This document shows positions 40,745-48,576 of a stretch of 48,576 nucleotides of DNA, piece after piece. The stretch lies in contig JAGAJA010000082.1 in NCBI GenBank assembly GCA_017829075.1, positions 1-48,576 of the forward strand, written 5' to 3'. Below the pieces are notes generated by a model. The model worked only from the letters and a program-made list of their open reading frames with translations. It was not told where the DNA came from and ran no database searches. Source of the stretch: Oscillospiraceae bacterium (GTDB taxonomy: Bacteria; Bacillota_A; Clostridia; Oscillospirales; Ruminococcaceae). Each line of letters opens with the position of its first letter. Position 1 is the stretch's first letter. The position numbers and the translations under genes were made by a program.

Positions 40745-43645
40745 ATGTTTTGTGAAAACTGCGGCAAAAAGCTTATCCGCGGCTATCAGTTCTGTATTGA
40801 ATGCGGCACTCCTGTGCCTGCCGATTTCGGAAAGGAAGAAACCGAAGAGGTGAAGCCGGCAGAAACTCCTCAGAGCGAAGAAATGCCCGGTATCAAGCCC
40901 CTCAGCAGTGAAGAGGGCACTCTTGTTTTCTGCCCGACCTGCGGCATGAGAATGCAGAAATCCACTGATTTCTGTGAGAAGTGCGGCATGAAGCTGAATG
41001 GCGGCAGCTCCGGAAGCAGCGTTCCTCTGGTAAATTCTGACCCGCTTGGCGGCGATTTCGGAGGAATCTCCGACAGCGATATCGCCCAGATAGATCAGTT
41101 CGTGAATAACAGCGGCTTTGACGGCAGCGGAATATCCTACGGAGATATAAACGACGCAGACGCGCTCGGCGGCGGAAGCCTCAACAGCGAGATTGAAGCG
41201 CTCAACCGTCAGTTCGCAAACCTGAATTCGACCTCCAGCGAAATGCCGGCGATCAGCGCCCCGACCCGCGAACCTCAGCCGGTTCAGCCCGAACCGCCAG
41301 CTCCCGCTCCTGAGGAGCCCTCTCTCGGCACATTTGCCCGCCGGGTAGACGATTTCTCTATGGAAGCAGGAATGCCGGAAACCCAGTTCATGACCGAAAG
41401 CGGTCTGCCGGTAATAAACGGCGGCGAAATGACCGAACCGGACGTTCCCGTGCAGCTTGAGCAGAATTACGATGATATCAATATTGATGTGAAAGAACCC
41501 GCCGCACCGGTATATGCTGAGCCTGTCGCAGAAGAACCGGCATACACCGAGCCTGTTGCAGAAGAACCAGCATACACCGAACCTGCCGCAGAAGTTTCGG
41601 CATACACCGAGCCTGCCGCAGAAGTTCCGGCATACACCGAGCCTGCCGCAGAAGTTCCGGCATACACCGAGCCTGCCGCAGAAGTTCCGGCATATACCGA
41701 GCCTGCCGCAGAAGTTCCGGCATATACCGAGCCTGCCGCAGAAGTTCCGGCATATACCGAGCCTGTCGCAGAAGAACCGACTTACACCGAACCTGTCGCA
41801 GAAGTTCCGGCATACACCGAATCTGTCGCAGAAGAACCGACATACACCGAGCCTGTCGCAGAAGAACCGGCATACACCGAGCCTGTTGCAGAAGTTCCGA
41901 CATACACCGAACCTGTCGCAGAAGTTCCGACATACACCGAACCTGTCGCAGAAGTTCCGACATACACCGAACCAGTCGCAGAAGAACCGACTTACACCGA
42001 ACCTGTTGCAGAAGAACCGACATACACCGAGCCTGCCGCAGAAGTTCCGGCATACACCGAGCCTGTTGCAGCAACCCCGGCTTACACCGAGCCAGAACCC
42101 GCACCCGCTCCTATCCCGCTTAACCGTCCCGCTCCCGCAAAGCCGGAGGAACCCGAAAACGATGAGCCGGATCTCGGAAAGCTGGTTTACTGCCGCAACT
42201 GCGGACAGGATATGTACGAAAAAGAAGCTGTCTGCAAGAACTGCGGCTCTCCCAACAAGTGGAACGTCAAGCCCCTCAAAAAGAGCGTTTCCGGCGGTCA
42301 ATCCCAGCAACCGAAGGAACCGTTCAAGCTGTTCGGCGTTTTCTCAATACCCGCAATTATCGGCGCAGCCGCAGTCGTTATCGGCATAGTGGCGCTTGTG
42401 GTATTCTCCAACGTACCGAGCCATTCTGACAGCAACATAGTCGATAACAGCAATACCTCTTCAGTCACCAGCAATACTCCCGGTGACAAGGATCAGAACA
42501 GCACTGTTTCTTCCGAACCGGACGACGAGCCGGTCAACCCGGTGATCTCTGACACCTCTGACCAGTCGGAGCCTGAGGACACCACCCCCGACACCAGCTC
42601 CAAGCCTGATGAGTCCAGCGAATCTGTTGAGTCTGAAAACTCCTCCGAGCCTGCACCTGACAGCAAGCCTGACGACTCCAACGCTCCCGATACATCAAAA
42701 CCCGACACGTCAAAGCCTGATACATCGAGCAGCCCCGCTTCTACCACAAAGCCGACAACCACCGCAAAAACTACTACGGCTAAACCTGTAACCACCGCCG
42801 CTCCTGTCGTTTCAAAGCCCACTGCGACCGTTTCCTCCGAGGACAGCCAGCGCGCCAAGATGCTTGAAGCATTTGAATCTATTTCCAGCGAGGTAGGAAA
42901 GCTTCACCTTTATGCACAGGCTACTTCCTACGCTATTGAAGAGGGCAAGACACGTTCTTTCTACACAAGCAATATGACCAAGACCCTGTCCAGCGGAAAA
43001 TCCAATGCGGCAAGCCTGTTCAAAAAGGCAGAGCCCACCTCCGCGCAGTTTGATGACGCTTATGCAAGCCTTGAAAAGCTGTATAATCTTTATACCGATT
43101 ACTACACCTATGTCACCACCTCAGGCGACAACGCAAGCAAGTATTCCTCCAACGAAGCAAGCAAGTGGGATAACTTCAACAACGCTGTAAGTAAAAGCTT
43201 CAACTACAAGACCTTACAGACATCAAACCAGACCAGCGCTGACAAATCCCGCACCTATGCGGAGATTATGACCGACGCCTCCACAGCGGCAAGCAATGCG
43301 GTATCTCAGTTCACCACTGTTCAGAATGCTGTTACCGCACTCAAGAGCAGCAAGTATTCGTCTAGTGTAATGACCACGATCTACTCTGACAAGACCTCCA
43401 ACATTCTGAAGGCGGCGGGATATTATCAGACCGTGCTGAATTACTACGGCATACTCAGTTCCGGTGTTCCGACTGAGTATTCGTCCGCAAAATCCACGCT
43501 GTCCTCGCTGACATCAGATCTTGACGAGCTTCTCGGCGTATTCACTATGGCAGGATACAATGACCTGTCCGGCTTCAAGTCCGAGTGCAGCTCCGCGATC
43601 AAGGCAGTCAACAGCGCTATCAATGCAGTGAACAAGGCGCTCTGA
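40745..43645 (+). CDS. Large zinc-ribbon membrane protein with 10-residue tandem repeats
   Basis: 966 residues. Two zinc ribbons near the N-terminus (CENCG ... CIECG at 3-20; CPTCGMRM ... CEKCG at about 62-80), an acidic linker, nineteen 10-residue repeats of YTEPVAEEPA type (about 257-446), a third zinc ribbon (CRNCGQDM ... CKNCG, about 481-500), one transmembrane helix (about 529-556), a Ser/Thr/Asp/Pro spacer (SKPDTSKPDT-like, 557-695), and a C-terminal helical domain (about 698-966). The ribbons would be cytoplasmic and the helical domain outside. GGGAGG precedes the ATG, with its own promoter and terminator. The repeat array could vary in length between strains. Confidence 0.8.
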   Translation: MFCENCGKKLIRGYQFCIECGTPVPADFGKEETEEVKPAETPQSEEMPGIKPLSSEEGTLVFCPTCGMRMQKSTDFCEKCGMKLNGGSSGSSVPLVNSDPLGGDFGGISDSDIAQIDQFVNNSGFDGSGISYGDINDADALGGGSLNSEIEALNRQFANLNSTSSEMPAISAPTREPQPVQPEPPAPAPEEPSLGTFARRVDDFSMEAGMPETQFMTESGLPVINGGEMTEPDVPVQLEQNYDDINIDVKEPAAPVYAEPVAEEPAYTEPVAEEPAYTEPAAEVSAYTEPAAEVPAYTEPAAEVPAYTEPAAEVPAYTEPAAEVPAYTEPAAEVPAYTEPVAEEPTYTEPVAEVPAYTESVAEEPTYTEPVAEEPAYTEPVAEVPTYTEPVAEVPTYTEPVAEVPTYTEPVAEEPTYTEPVAEEPTYTEPAAEVPAYTEPVAATPAYTEPEPAPAPIPLNRPAPAKPEEPENDEPDLGKLVYCRNCGQDMYEKEAVCKNCGSPNKWNVKPLKKSVSGGQSQQPKEPFKLFGVFSIPAIIGAAAVVIGIVALVVFSNVPSHSDSNIVDNSNTSSVTSNTPGDKDQNSTVSSEPDDEPVNPVISDTSDQSEPEDTTPDTSSKPDESSESVESENSSEPAPDSKPDDSNAPDTSKPDTSKPDTSSSPASTTKPTTTAKTTTAKPVTTAAPVVSKPTATVSSEDSQRAKMLEAFESISSEVGKLHLYAQATSYAIEEGKTRSFYTSNMTKTLSSGKSNAASLFKKAEPTSAQFDDAYASLEKLYNLYTDYYTYVTTSGDNASKYSSNEASKWDNFNNAVSKSFNYKTLQTSNQTSADKSRTYAEIMTDASTAASNAVSQFTTVQNAVTALKSSKYSSSVMTTIYSDKTSNILKAAGYYQTVLNYYGILSSGVPTEYSSAKSTLSSLTSDLDELLGVFTMAGYNDLSGFKSECSSAIKAVNSAINAVNKAL
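41513..42082 (+). repeat. Tandem array of nineteen 30-bp units
   Basis: In-frame repeats coding for Y-T-E-P-[VA]-A-E-[EV]-P-[AT]. The units from 41603 to 41752 are nearly identical, a sign of recent expansion; others differ by a few bases. Confidence 0.9.
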
Positions 43646-43668
43646 TCCCGATTGCAGTAATAAACTTA

Positions 43669-43700
43669 ATACCCGGAGCTTTCCGCTCCGGGTATTTTTT
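43669..43700. terminator. Bidirectional terminator
   Basis: ATACCCGGAGC-TTTCC-GCTCCGGGTAT followed by TTTTTT on the plus strand. Its right edge touches the stop codon of the convergent AAC(3)-like gene. Confidence 0.88.
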
Positions 43701-44445
43701 ATGAAACAGAAAACTTCAAACCAAAGAGGGAGTAAGGATCTGTTTTTAGCGCCTGCTGGTACATTCCGACGACCTCCCACAGGTCAAAGAACATCACATT
43801 GCAGTTACCTATCTGCTGCCTGCGGATAAACCCGCGTTCCAGAGCCTCTTTCTGTATAGTATACCACCCCATAACCGGCAGCCGCCCGGTTTCAATGAAC
43901 CATTCCTCCGGCGGATAGACCCTGTTCACCTCGTCCCCCGGAGCGGTAAGCGCCCTGATGTCCTGAGGTATCAGCCCCTCAACATAGTGCATGGCGGTCA
44001 GCTTGTATATATCCACGCCCAGCAGCAGAGCCTTTCCGCCGTTGTGCAGCACATAGTCAAGCCCTCCTGAAACCGCCTCCTGCCCGCGCTTTCCCCAGCC
44101 GGATACCTGCATCACTCCGCCGCCGGTGAATACGTCCTCTCTCATTCTGAACGTATCCGCAATGATCCCCATTGCGCTGCGCTTTCTGTCCTCCGGAAGA
44201 ATTTTTATCTTCACGGTTATACCAAGCCGCTTGTCTTCATCGGTAAGCTCCAGCTCCGGGCTGAGCCGCAGCGCAGGCATGAATATGCTGCCCTCGCTGC
44301 CCACGCATTCCATCAGCGCAGATATCACGGTTTCCGCGCCTCCCTCGACATATCCGAAGCTGCTCAGACTACTGTGTACCTCCACCGACATACCGGGTTC
44401 AATCCCGATATTCCGAAATCCCTTTATCAGTTCTGATCTGTTCAT
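43699..44445 (-). CDS. AAC(3)-family N-acetyltransferase-like protein
   Basis: 248 residues. The N-terminal block VHSSLSSFGYVEGGAETVISAL and LLLGVDIYKLTAMHYVE match the aminoglycoside 3-N-acetyltransferase fold (YokD type). The block that usually reads RS-x-HP-x2-S-x2-A-x-G is altered (GGGVMQVSGWGKRGQEA), so acetyl-CoA binding or drug acetylation cannot be assumed. AAAGGAGAG precedes the ATG. It is divergent from thiT. Chromosomal homologues in Clostridia are not resistance genes as far as known. Confidence 0.78.
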   Translation of the reverse strand: MNRSELIKGFRNIGIEPGMSVEVHSSLSSFGYVEGGAETVISALMECVGSEGSIFMPALRLSPELELTDEDKRLGITVKIKILPEDRKRSAMGIIADTFRMREDVFTGGGVMQVSGWGKRGQEAVSGGLDYVLHNGGKALLLGVDIYKLTAMHYVEGLIPQDIRALTAPGDEVNRVYPPEEWFIETGRLPVMGWYTIQKEALERGFIRRQQIGNCNVMFFDLWEVVGMYQQALKTDPYSLFGLKFSVS

Positions 44446-44577
44446 TTTGCTCTCCTTTCTGCCATTCGTTTTTTATGATAATTTCCACGCTCCCGCGCAT
44501 AATAAGCATAATAAAGATAAAAGAAAGTCCGCTTCCTTTAGTGATTCCAGTTGCAGCGTAATGATTTATGTAATGCC

Positions 44578-45162
44578 ATGTCCCTAACCCGAAAACCTGA
44601 TATTAACAAACTCACCCTCAGCGCCGTAATGATCTCCCTGTCCGCCGCTCTCAGCATGGTAAAAGTGCTTGAAATGCCCCTCGGAGGCTCAGTCACTCTG
44701 CTGAGTATGCTACCGGTGTGTATGCTGTCGATCATGTACGGCTGCAAGCACGGTCTGTTCTGCGCGTTTCTGTTCGCCCTGTCGCAGCTCGCCGTCAATA
44801 TCGGTCAGCTTGCCGGCTGGGGACTTACTCCCGCGGCGTTGGCGGGGTGTATCGTGTTTGATTACCTCGCGGCGTTCACCGTTCTGGGATTTTCCGGACT
44901 TTTCCGGAAAAAAGGCACACCCGGCTGTATCTCCGGAATTGCTCTCGCCGCGTCAATGCGTCTTGCCAGCCACGTCATAAGCGGCAGTATATTCTTCGCA
45001 GTATTTGTCCCGGAGGGCTGGAACGCCCTCGGCTATTCACTGTGCTATAATCTCGCCTATATGCTTCCGGAATTTATATTTACCGCCGCCGGAGCAGTGC
45101 TTCTCCTCAGGAACAAGCACACCTCCAAGCTGTTCCGGATCATATCCACCACTCAGGAGTAA
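44578..45162 (+). CDS. thiT: ECF transporter S component, ThiT-like (thiamine)
   Basis: 194 residues with six membrane helices. The pattern LTLSAVMISLSAALSMVKVLEMPLGGSVTLLSMLP at the start and HVISGSIFFAVFVPEGW ... YSLCYNLAYMLPEF at the end (named in parts) fits ThiT, the thiamine-binding subunit that docks to a shared ECF module (EcfA-A'-T), which is elsewhere. ATG at 44578 is preferred to a TTG at 44551; neither has a strong ribosome site. No TPP riboswitch is visible in the 44446-44577 leader. Its 3' end overlaps the convergent cytidine deaminase gene by 23 bp. Confidence 0.82.
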   Translation: MSLTRKPDINKLTLSAVMISLSAALSMVKVLEMPLGGSVTLLSMLPVCMLSIMYGCKHGLFCAFLFALSQLAVNIGQLAGWGLTPAALAGCIVFDYLAAFTVLGFSGLFRKKGTPGCISGIALAASMRLASHVISGSIFFAVFVPEGWNALGYSLCYNLAYMLPEFIFTAAGAVLLLRNKHTSKLFRIISTTQE

Positions 45163-45532
45163 GCTCCCCCAGAGTGATCACCTTTCCAGCTTCATAGTCC
45201 AGCATTATCTCCACGTCCCTGTAATCCTCCGGCATAAGCTGCACCATAAGTTCCCGGCAGGCACCGCAGGGCGCTCCGGTCTTTCCGTCCGGCATTACGG
45301 CAATTACCTTTTTTATTTTGTGCTCTCCGTTGGTGATCATGTTGAATATCGCATTTCTCTCAGCGCAGATACCTAGGGTCGAACAGGTGTCTATGCACAC
45401 CCCGGTATAAATCTTTCCTGACTCCGAAAGCACCGCAGCCGCAACTCCTCCCGCCTCAACATAGCCGGAGATCTGCCTGCCGTTCTGTACTGACTTTGCC
45501 GCCATGTATAACTCGTTCCATATCTCGTTCAT
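45140..45532 (-). CDS. cdd: Cytidine deaminase
   Basis: Hydrolyses cytidine/deoxycytidine to uridine for pyrimidine salvage. 130 residues, the short tetrameric form. Zinc-binding active site CAERNA (C56, E58) and PCGACRE (C89, C92). GGAGG precedes the ATG. A consensus promoter lies at 45572-45600. The gene overlaps the convergent thiT by 23 bp, so no terminator separates them. Confidence 0.93.
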   Translation of the reverse strand: MNEIWNELYMAAKSVQNGRQISGYVEAGGVAAAVLSESGKIYTGVCIDTCSTLGICAERNAIFNMITNGEHKIKKVIAVMPDGKTGAPCGACRELMVQLMPEDYRDVEIMLDYEAGKVITLGELTPEWWI

Positions 45533-45571
45533 ATAATTTCCTCCTATTCCCTAAAAAACCGCGGGTCATTA

Positions 45572-45600
45572 ATTATATCACACCCGACTGAATTTGTCAA
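45572..45600 (-). promoter_or_regulatory. Consensus SigA promoter of cdd
   Basis: TTGACA-17 bp-TATAAT on the minus strand. Confidence 0.85.
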
Positions 45601-45640
45601 TATATTCCGTAATAATTCCGCAAATCCGCGAAGATCACAT

Positions 45641-45671
45641 AAAAACTGCCGCCGTGCTGATCACGGCGGCA
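45641..45671 (-). terminator. Terminator of the 197-residue membrane protein gene
   Basis: TGCCGCCGTG ... CACGGCGGCA followed on the minus strand by GTTTTTATG. Confidence 0.85.
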
Positions 45672-45678
45672 AATTTCG

Positions 45679-46272
45679 TCACTTATAAACGATCTTATCA
45701 GTATTGAATTTATCCGTAAATCCGACATACCACCCAAACTGGGTCACTGCGGGAATAATTGCGTAGAATATCAGCATAAGCGCCGGGAACAGCGGCGACA
45801 TACTGTCTATCTGGCGGTAGTCAGTGGGTATCCACGCTTTAGTTTCAAGGTCGGGCTGGGGAATGAAGGTCTGAATAAACGGATACGCGCTGCCGCTGAC
45901 AAACCGATAAATAAACAGCGTATCCCCCTCCGGGAAGAACAGCTTGTTCAGCAGCAATACCACCGTGGGAGCTGCGGCAATAACGAACATTAGTATTCCG
46001 AGGATGATCCAGCGGTATTTCAGCGGGCTGTCCACACGATGATTCTTTATAAGACTGCGTTCCCGCGCCCCATCTTTCCACGCAACTGTGAATATCAGCA
46101 TATGGAAGATCAGCGTTCCGCAGATCATTGCCAAAACATTAAATACTATATCTCCGCCGAGCATGGTGCTGAACATTGTCAGCGCCATTGTCATAAAAAG
46201 GCAGAGGACATTTCCAAGAACGATATAGCCGATGCCTTTAAGCAGAAGAATATAAAAGGGCTGTCGTTTCAT
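45679..46272 (-). CDS. Membrane protein, unknown function
   Basis: 197 residues with about four hydrophobic helices (about 6-30, 40-62, 89-112, 165-185). The ATG at 46272 (MKRQPFYILL) is chosen because AAAGGAAC precedes it; a 42-residue longer frame is not supported. A terminator follows. Divergent from the helical-bundle gene at 46385. No family recognised. Confidence 0.72.
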   Translation of the reverse strand: MKRQPFYILLLKGIGYIVLGNVLCLFMTMALTMFSTMLGGDIVFNVLAMICGTLIFHMLIFTVAWKDGARERSLIKNHRVDSPLKYRWIILGILMFVIAAAPTVVLLLNKLFFPEGDTLFIYRFVSGSAYPFIQTFIPQPDLETKAWIPTDYRQIDSMSPLFPALMLIFYAIIPAVTQFGWYVGFTDKFNTDKIVYK

Positions 46273-46384
46273 CTGAGTTCCTTTCAAAAAAATTCCAAGT
46301 GTATTTGTTATCTGGAGTGAGATACTATTTCCGAAAAAAGCTTCCGGATATGCCGGAATAATTCCAGAATGCGAGGTATCAGCG

Positions 46385-46828
46385 ATGAGCAGTTTCAAGA
46401 ACAGGCAGAGCGCCGAAATTCTCGGCAGCGTATATAGAAATGCGGAAATGGCTTATGACGCAGCGGGAGAGGTGCTGAAGCGCTGCCCCAACCGAAAGCT
46501 TGCCGGGGAGATCTCCGCGCAGCGTGACCGCTACCGCGACGTAGCGGCGCAGATGAGAACAGAGATAGTAAGACGGGGCGGAGTTCCGCATGAGTACCCG
46601 GCATACACCAAAATGATGTCCCGCATGGGCATTGCAATGAAAACCGCGAACAGCCGCAGCAGCAAAACTATCGCCTCGCTTATGATAAGAGGCACAACCA
46701 TGGGAATAATTGATATGCAGCACGCGGTGAACCGTTCCCACGGCGCGGAAAACAAGATCCGCAGCGACGCAGAGGAGCTGCTTCGCAGGGAGCAGGATTT
46801 CTGCGAACATCTGAAAAGCTACCTGTGA
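46385..46828 (+). CDS. Four-helix-bundle protein, DUF2383-like
   Basis: 147 residues, all helical, no signal peptide. The repeating pattern (AEILGSVYRNAEMAYDAAGEVLKRC ... ISAQRDRYRDVAAQMRTEIVRRGG in parts) resembles ferritin-like DUF2383 / PA2169 proteins. GAGGT precedes the ATG. Its stop overlaps the start of a possible 46-codon gene (GTGA). Function unknown; a stress-related role has been suggested for the family only. Confidence 0.72.
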   Translation: MSSFKNRQSAEILGSVYRNAEMAYDAAGEVLKRCPNRKLAGEISAQRDRYRDVAAQMRTEIVRRGGVPHEYPAYTKMMSRMGIAMKTANSRSSKTIASLMIRGTTMGIIDMQHAVNRSHGAENKIRSDAEELLRREQDFCEHLKSYL

Positions 46829-46965
46829 GAGCCGGGGCGACATACCCGGAATACTGCCCCTGCGATATTGAGGCAGGGCGGATACGCGGCGGCGAAGAAC
46901 CGCAGCGTTCGGCTCCTGTAAAGTCAGATCCGGCTTACCGGCGGCTGTTGGAGGAGGATCAATAA
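46825..46965 (+). CDS. Possible small protein translationally coupled to the helical-bundle gene
   Basis: 46 codons from GTG at 46825, whose last two bases with the next A form the upstream stop (GTGA overlap). It encodes a sequence starting MRAGATYPEYCPCD and ending RRLLEEDQ, including CPC. Codon choice matches the neighbours (G-rich first positions, mostly G/C third positions) and it ends 1 bp before the convergent gene's stop. No separate ribosome site. It could also be a non-coding 3' region. Confidence 0.4.
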   Translation: MRAGATYPEYCPCDIEAGRIRGGEEPQRSAPVKSDPAYRRLLEEDQ

Positions 46966-46966
46966 A

Positions 46967-47920
46967 TCACTTACCCTCCCAGTCCGGATTTACCACGTTG
47001 CCGTTTATGATATTCTCATACACTATCCTTGCCCGGCGGCGCTGTTCGACCGCATCAGCGTCGTTACCGGTCATGTTTTCAAATTCGTCACGAATGTAAA
47101 GTCCAACCTCGTCCGGGCAGCTCTTCCACCTTGCTTCTTCAGTGAAACCGGTGGTGTTGAGCTGAAGTCCGCAGCCCTTGTACAGTGAAGCGTCCGGAAA
47201 ATCATCGGATAATACCGCGAAAAACTGTATTTTCTGATCCGGGTGTTCCTCTTCGGCGTCAGCCGGATCCTCTTCCGACTCTGCGACCTCGTTTATGATC
47301 TTGATTATTCCCTGATCGGTAATGTAAAGCTGGCTGTCCCCGGAGAAAAGCTCAGCAGAAAACTTCTGCTGGTTTGCGTCAACGTACTGGGAATAGCCGT
47401 TTCCCGCGGAGAGGTCAATGAAATTCACTCCTACATGAACATAGCCGTTTCCGTCAAAATCCGGGCAGTACCGCTCAAGAGCGACTTCTATGTCAGTGGT
47501 TTTGGTATAGATCCCGCTGGAGCTGTCGGTGGAGATCGCCAGAACATACAGATCCTGCTTTTCCCTCGTCAGTATCTGCACAATAGGCACCGAGAGTATC
47601 AAGACAGCTATCGTTATCACAATGACATATACCTTGTAATGGTAAAAGAAATTCTCAACCGCTTTCCAGCCGGTGGGCTTTTCATAGGCAGGAGGCGCTT
47701 CCTCCTGAAGCTCCTCGCTTTCGTCTATAAGTCCCTGACGAAGCTTCAGCAGCTCAGCCTTTTCACGCTGCTGGCGCTGCTGCTCCTCAATTTCTTTCTT
47801 AACCTTTGCCATAGGGTCTTTTTTCTTTCTGGCAATGGGACGAGGATTTGTTCCGTCGTCCTCGGAAAGAATGCTCTTATACTGCTGGTCTTTTTCATTG
47901 GAATTATTGTTTTCTGGCAT
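46967..47920 (-). CDS. Single-pass membrane protein, unknown function
   Basis: 317 residues. A charged cytoplasmic N-terminus (about 1-100, with KKKDPMAKVKKEIEEQQRQQREKAELL coiled-coil-like, in parts), one transmembrane helix (about 112-134, VYVIVITIAVLILSVPIVQIL) and an extracytoplasmic alpha/beta domain (140-317). It lies 23 bp after the four-helix membrane gene and is transcribed with it. No family recognised. Confidence 0.74.
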   Translation of the reverse strand: MPENNNSNEKDQQYKSILSEDDGTNPRPIARKKKDPMAKVKKEIEEQQRQQREKAELLKLRQGLIDESEELQEEAPPAYEKPTGWKAVENFFYHYKVYVIVITIAVLILSVPIVQILTREKQDLYVLAISTDSSSGIYTKTTDIEVALERYCPDFDGNGYVHVGVNFIDLSAGNGYSQYVDANQQKFSAELFSGDSQLYITDQGIIKIINEVAESEEDPADAEEEHPDQKIQFFAVLSDDFPDASLYKGCGLQLNTTGFTEEARWKSCPDEVGLYIRDEFENMTGNDADAVEQRRRARIVYENIINGNVVNPDWEGK

Positions 47921-47943
47921 TTATTGCCCTCCTGTCGGAATGG

Positions 47944-48336
47944 TCAGCCGGCATTGCCGCCATATTTCTTTATCAGAAATGTGAACAGCATTGTCGGAAC
48001 CGAGATCGCTGCGTAAATTACTGCATAAACGGTGAAATCAGACGCGTCCGCGCCGAAAACCAAACGGGCGGACAGCAGGAACGTCAGCGGCGGAAAAGCC
48101 GCAGTAAACCAGCGGCGCCTGATATCCTGCCCGGCGAAAATGCCGACGGCAAGGGAAAAAGCCGGATTGACCGCGAAAAACAGCGTAATGCACACCATCA
48201 TTCCAGCTTCAGACGAGGAGATCCCCATGACCGCCGCCGGAAGAAGCAGCATAACCGCGAAATTCGCAGCGACTACCACAGCGGTGCGGATAATATCGTA
48301 TTTATGCCGACTGATGAACGAAATCAGCTTTTCCAT
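47944..48336 (-). CDS. Small four-helix membrane protein
   Basis: 130 residues with four hydrophobic helices (about 15-37, 44-66, 78-95, 100-122) and a basic C-terminus (LIKKYGGNAG). GAGGTGA precedes the ATG. First gene of a two-gene unit with the single-pass membrane protein. Function unknown. Confidence 0.72.
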   Translation of the reverse strand: MEKLISFISRHKYDIIRTAVVVAANFAVMLLLPAAVMGISSSEAGMMVCITLFFAVNPAFSLAVGIFAGQDIRRRWFTAAFPPLTFLLSARLVFGADASDFTVYAVIYAAISVPTMLFTFLIKKYGGNAG

Positions 48337-48404
48337 TCCGTTTCACCTCATATGTCTGTATTATGGGTTATAATTTTCTGTAAAAATTGTGGGTAATAAA
48401 CTAT

Positions 48405-48427
48405 AAAGCCGCAATTTACGCGGCTTT
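48405..48427. terminator. Terminator-type hairpin abutting the right-hand element
   Basis: AAAGCCGC-AATTTAC-GCGGCTTT; the minus strand continues ATAGTTTATT. The element's first base follows directly, exactly as at 8282/8283 and 34585/34586. Confidence 0.65.
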
Positions 48428-48576
48428 CAGCTTGTTGAAAAACTCAGTTTTGCCCGCGAAGCGGGCTTTTGAAATCCGTTTTTTGCCCCAGCTCTGCCGG
48501 GGCAAAAAACACTTCTATCCGCACAACTGTACTGGCAACGGCTTACGCCTTATGCCTTACGCGGGCAGTGCGGATG
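48428..48576. mobile_element. MITE-like element, copy 6 (cut by the window end)
   Basis: Starts CAGCTTGTTGAAAAAC and carries the same first 120 bp as 34586-34774 (GCCCGC-GAA-GCGGGC and TTTTTTGCCCC ... GGGGCAAAAAA hairpins) before diverging (GGCAACGGCTTACGCC). The right end is beyond the window. Confidence 0.72.

Noticed and set aside
41513..42082. Possible CRISPR array
   Set aside because: The 30-bp units are contiguous with no spacers and keep the reading frame.
40703..42310. Long minus-strand frame rich in CRNFCGRLGV repeats
   Set aside because: It is the reverse complement of the in-frame 30-bp repeat array of the zinc-ribbon protein. The plus frame has a promoter, a ribosome site, zinc ribbons and a membrane helix; the minus frame has none.
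44446..44577. TPP riboswitch before thiT
   Set aside because: I searched the leader by eye for the CTGAGA and related TPP core and found none; the stretch is also too short for the full fold.

Overview
The window reads as a chromosome segment of a Gram-positive, spore-lineage Clostridia member, most likely an Oscillospiraceae/Ruminococcaceae (Ruminococcus-like) gut bacterium. The evidence is the ylxM-ffh cluster with rpsP and khpA nearby, a Sfp-type phosphopantetheinyl transferase, a SpoIID-like peptidoglycan protein, an (S/N)PxTG-type sorting signal, DUF6514 and DUF6062 family proteins, strong AGGAGG ribosome sites and nineteen SigA-type promoters with 17-bp spacers. Coding density is high, there are no tRNA or rRNA genes, and no phage or transposase gene is visible.

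Layout. 1-2.4 kb: an ABC exporter and rpmB. 2.6-6.6 kb: a lipoprotein and an aminotransferase-trpS operon. 6.8-9.9 kb: DUF389 and MATE membrane proteins, convergent. 10.0-14.7 kb: an accessory block with a Ser/Thr kinase-like protein, an XRE regulator, three AT-rich small genes, a TerY-C-like zinc protein and a Sel1-repeat protein. 15.1-17.6 kb: a spore/envelope pair (SpoIID-like plus peptidoglycan-binding repeats). 18.0-22.3 kb: a polytopic membrane protein and two transcobalamin-like (DUF4430) surface proteins. 22.4-26.8 kb: Sfp-type PPTase, a beta-repeat secreted protein, Rsm22-like methyltransferase, SGNH hydrolase and a PflX-like radical SAM protein. 27.5-30.7 kb: an EAL-HDOD / FkbM / membrane-protein operon bracketed by two 0.55-kb palindromic repeats. 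31.5-34.5 kb: khpA, rpsP, two small membrane proteins, ffh, ylxM. 34.8-39.1 kb: DUF6514, then a DUF6062-tsaD-aroK-CPBP protease operon. 39.2-43.6 kb: an OGG1-type glycosylase and two zinc-ribbon membrane proteins, the second with nineteen 10-residue repeats. 43.7-48.3 kb: AAC(3)-like acetyltransferase, ThiT, cytidine deaminase and several unknown membrane or helical proteins.

The most unusual content is non-coding. Six small elements (about 130-260 bp) share the end motif CAGCTTGTNGAAAAA and a roughly inverted right end (TTTNTCGACAGYCTG), with interchangeable palindromic interiors. Two of them (8283-8412 and 34586-34774) sit between direct duplicates of a whole intrinsic-terminator hairpin (28 bp and 23 bp), and one (17744-17999) sits between 19-bp duplicates that include a host gene's stop codon. 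This looks like a non-autonomous mobile family that targets or duplicates terminators. A second family of long imperfect palindromes (26893-27447, 30861-31400, a solo end at 94-138) shares small hairpin modules with the first. I do not recognise either family.
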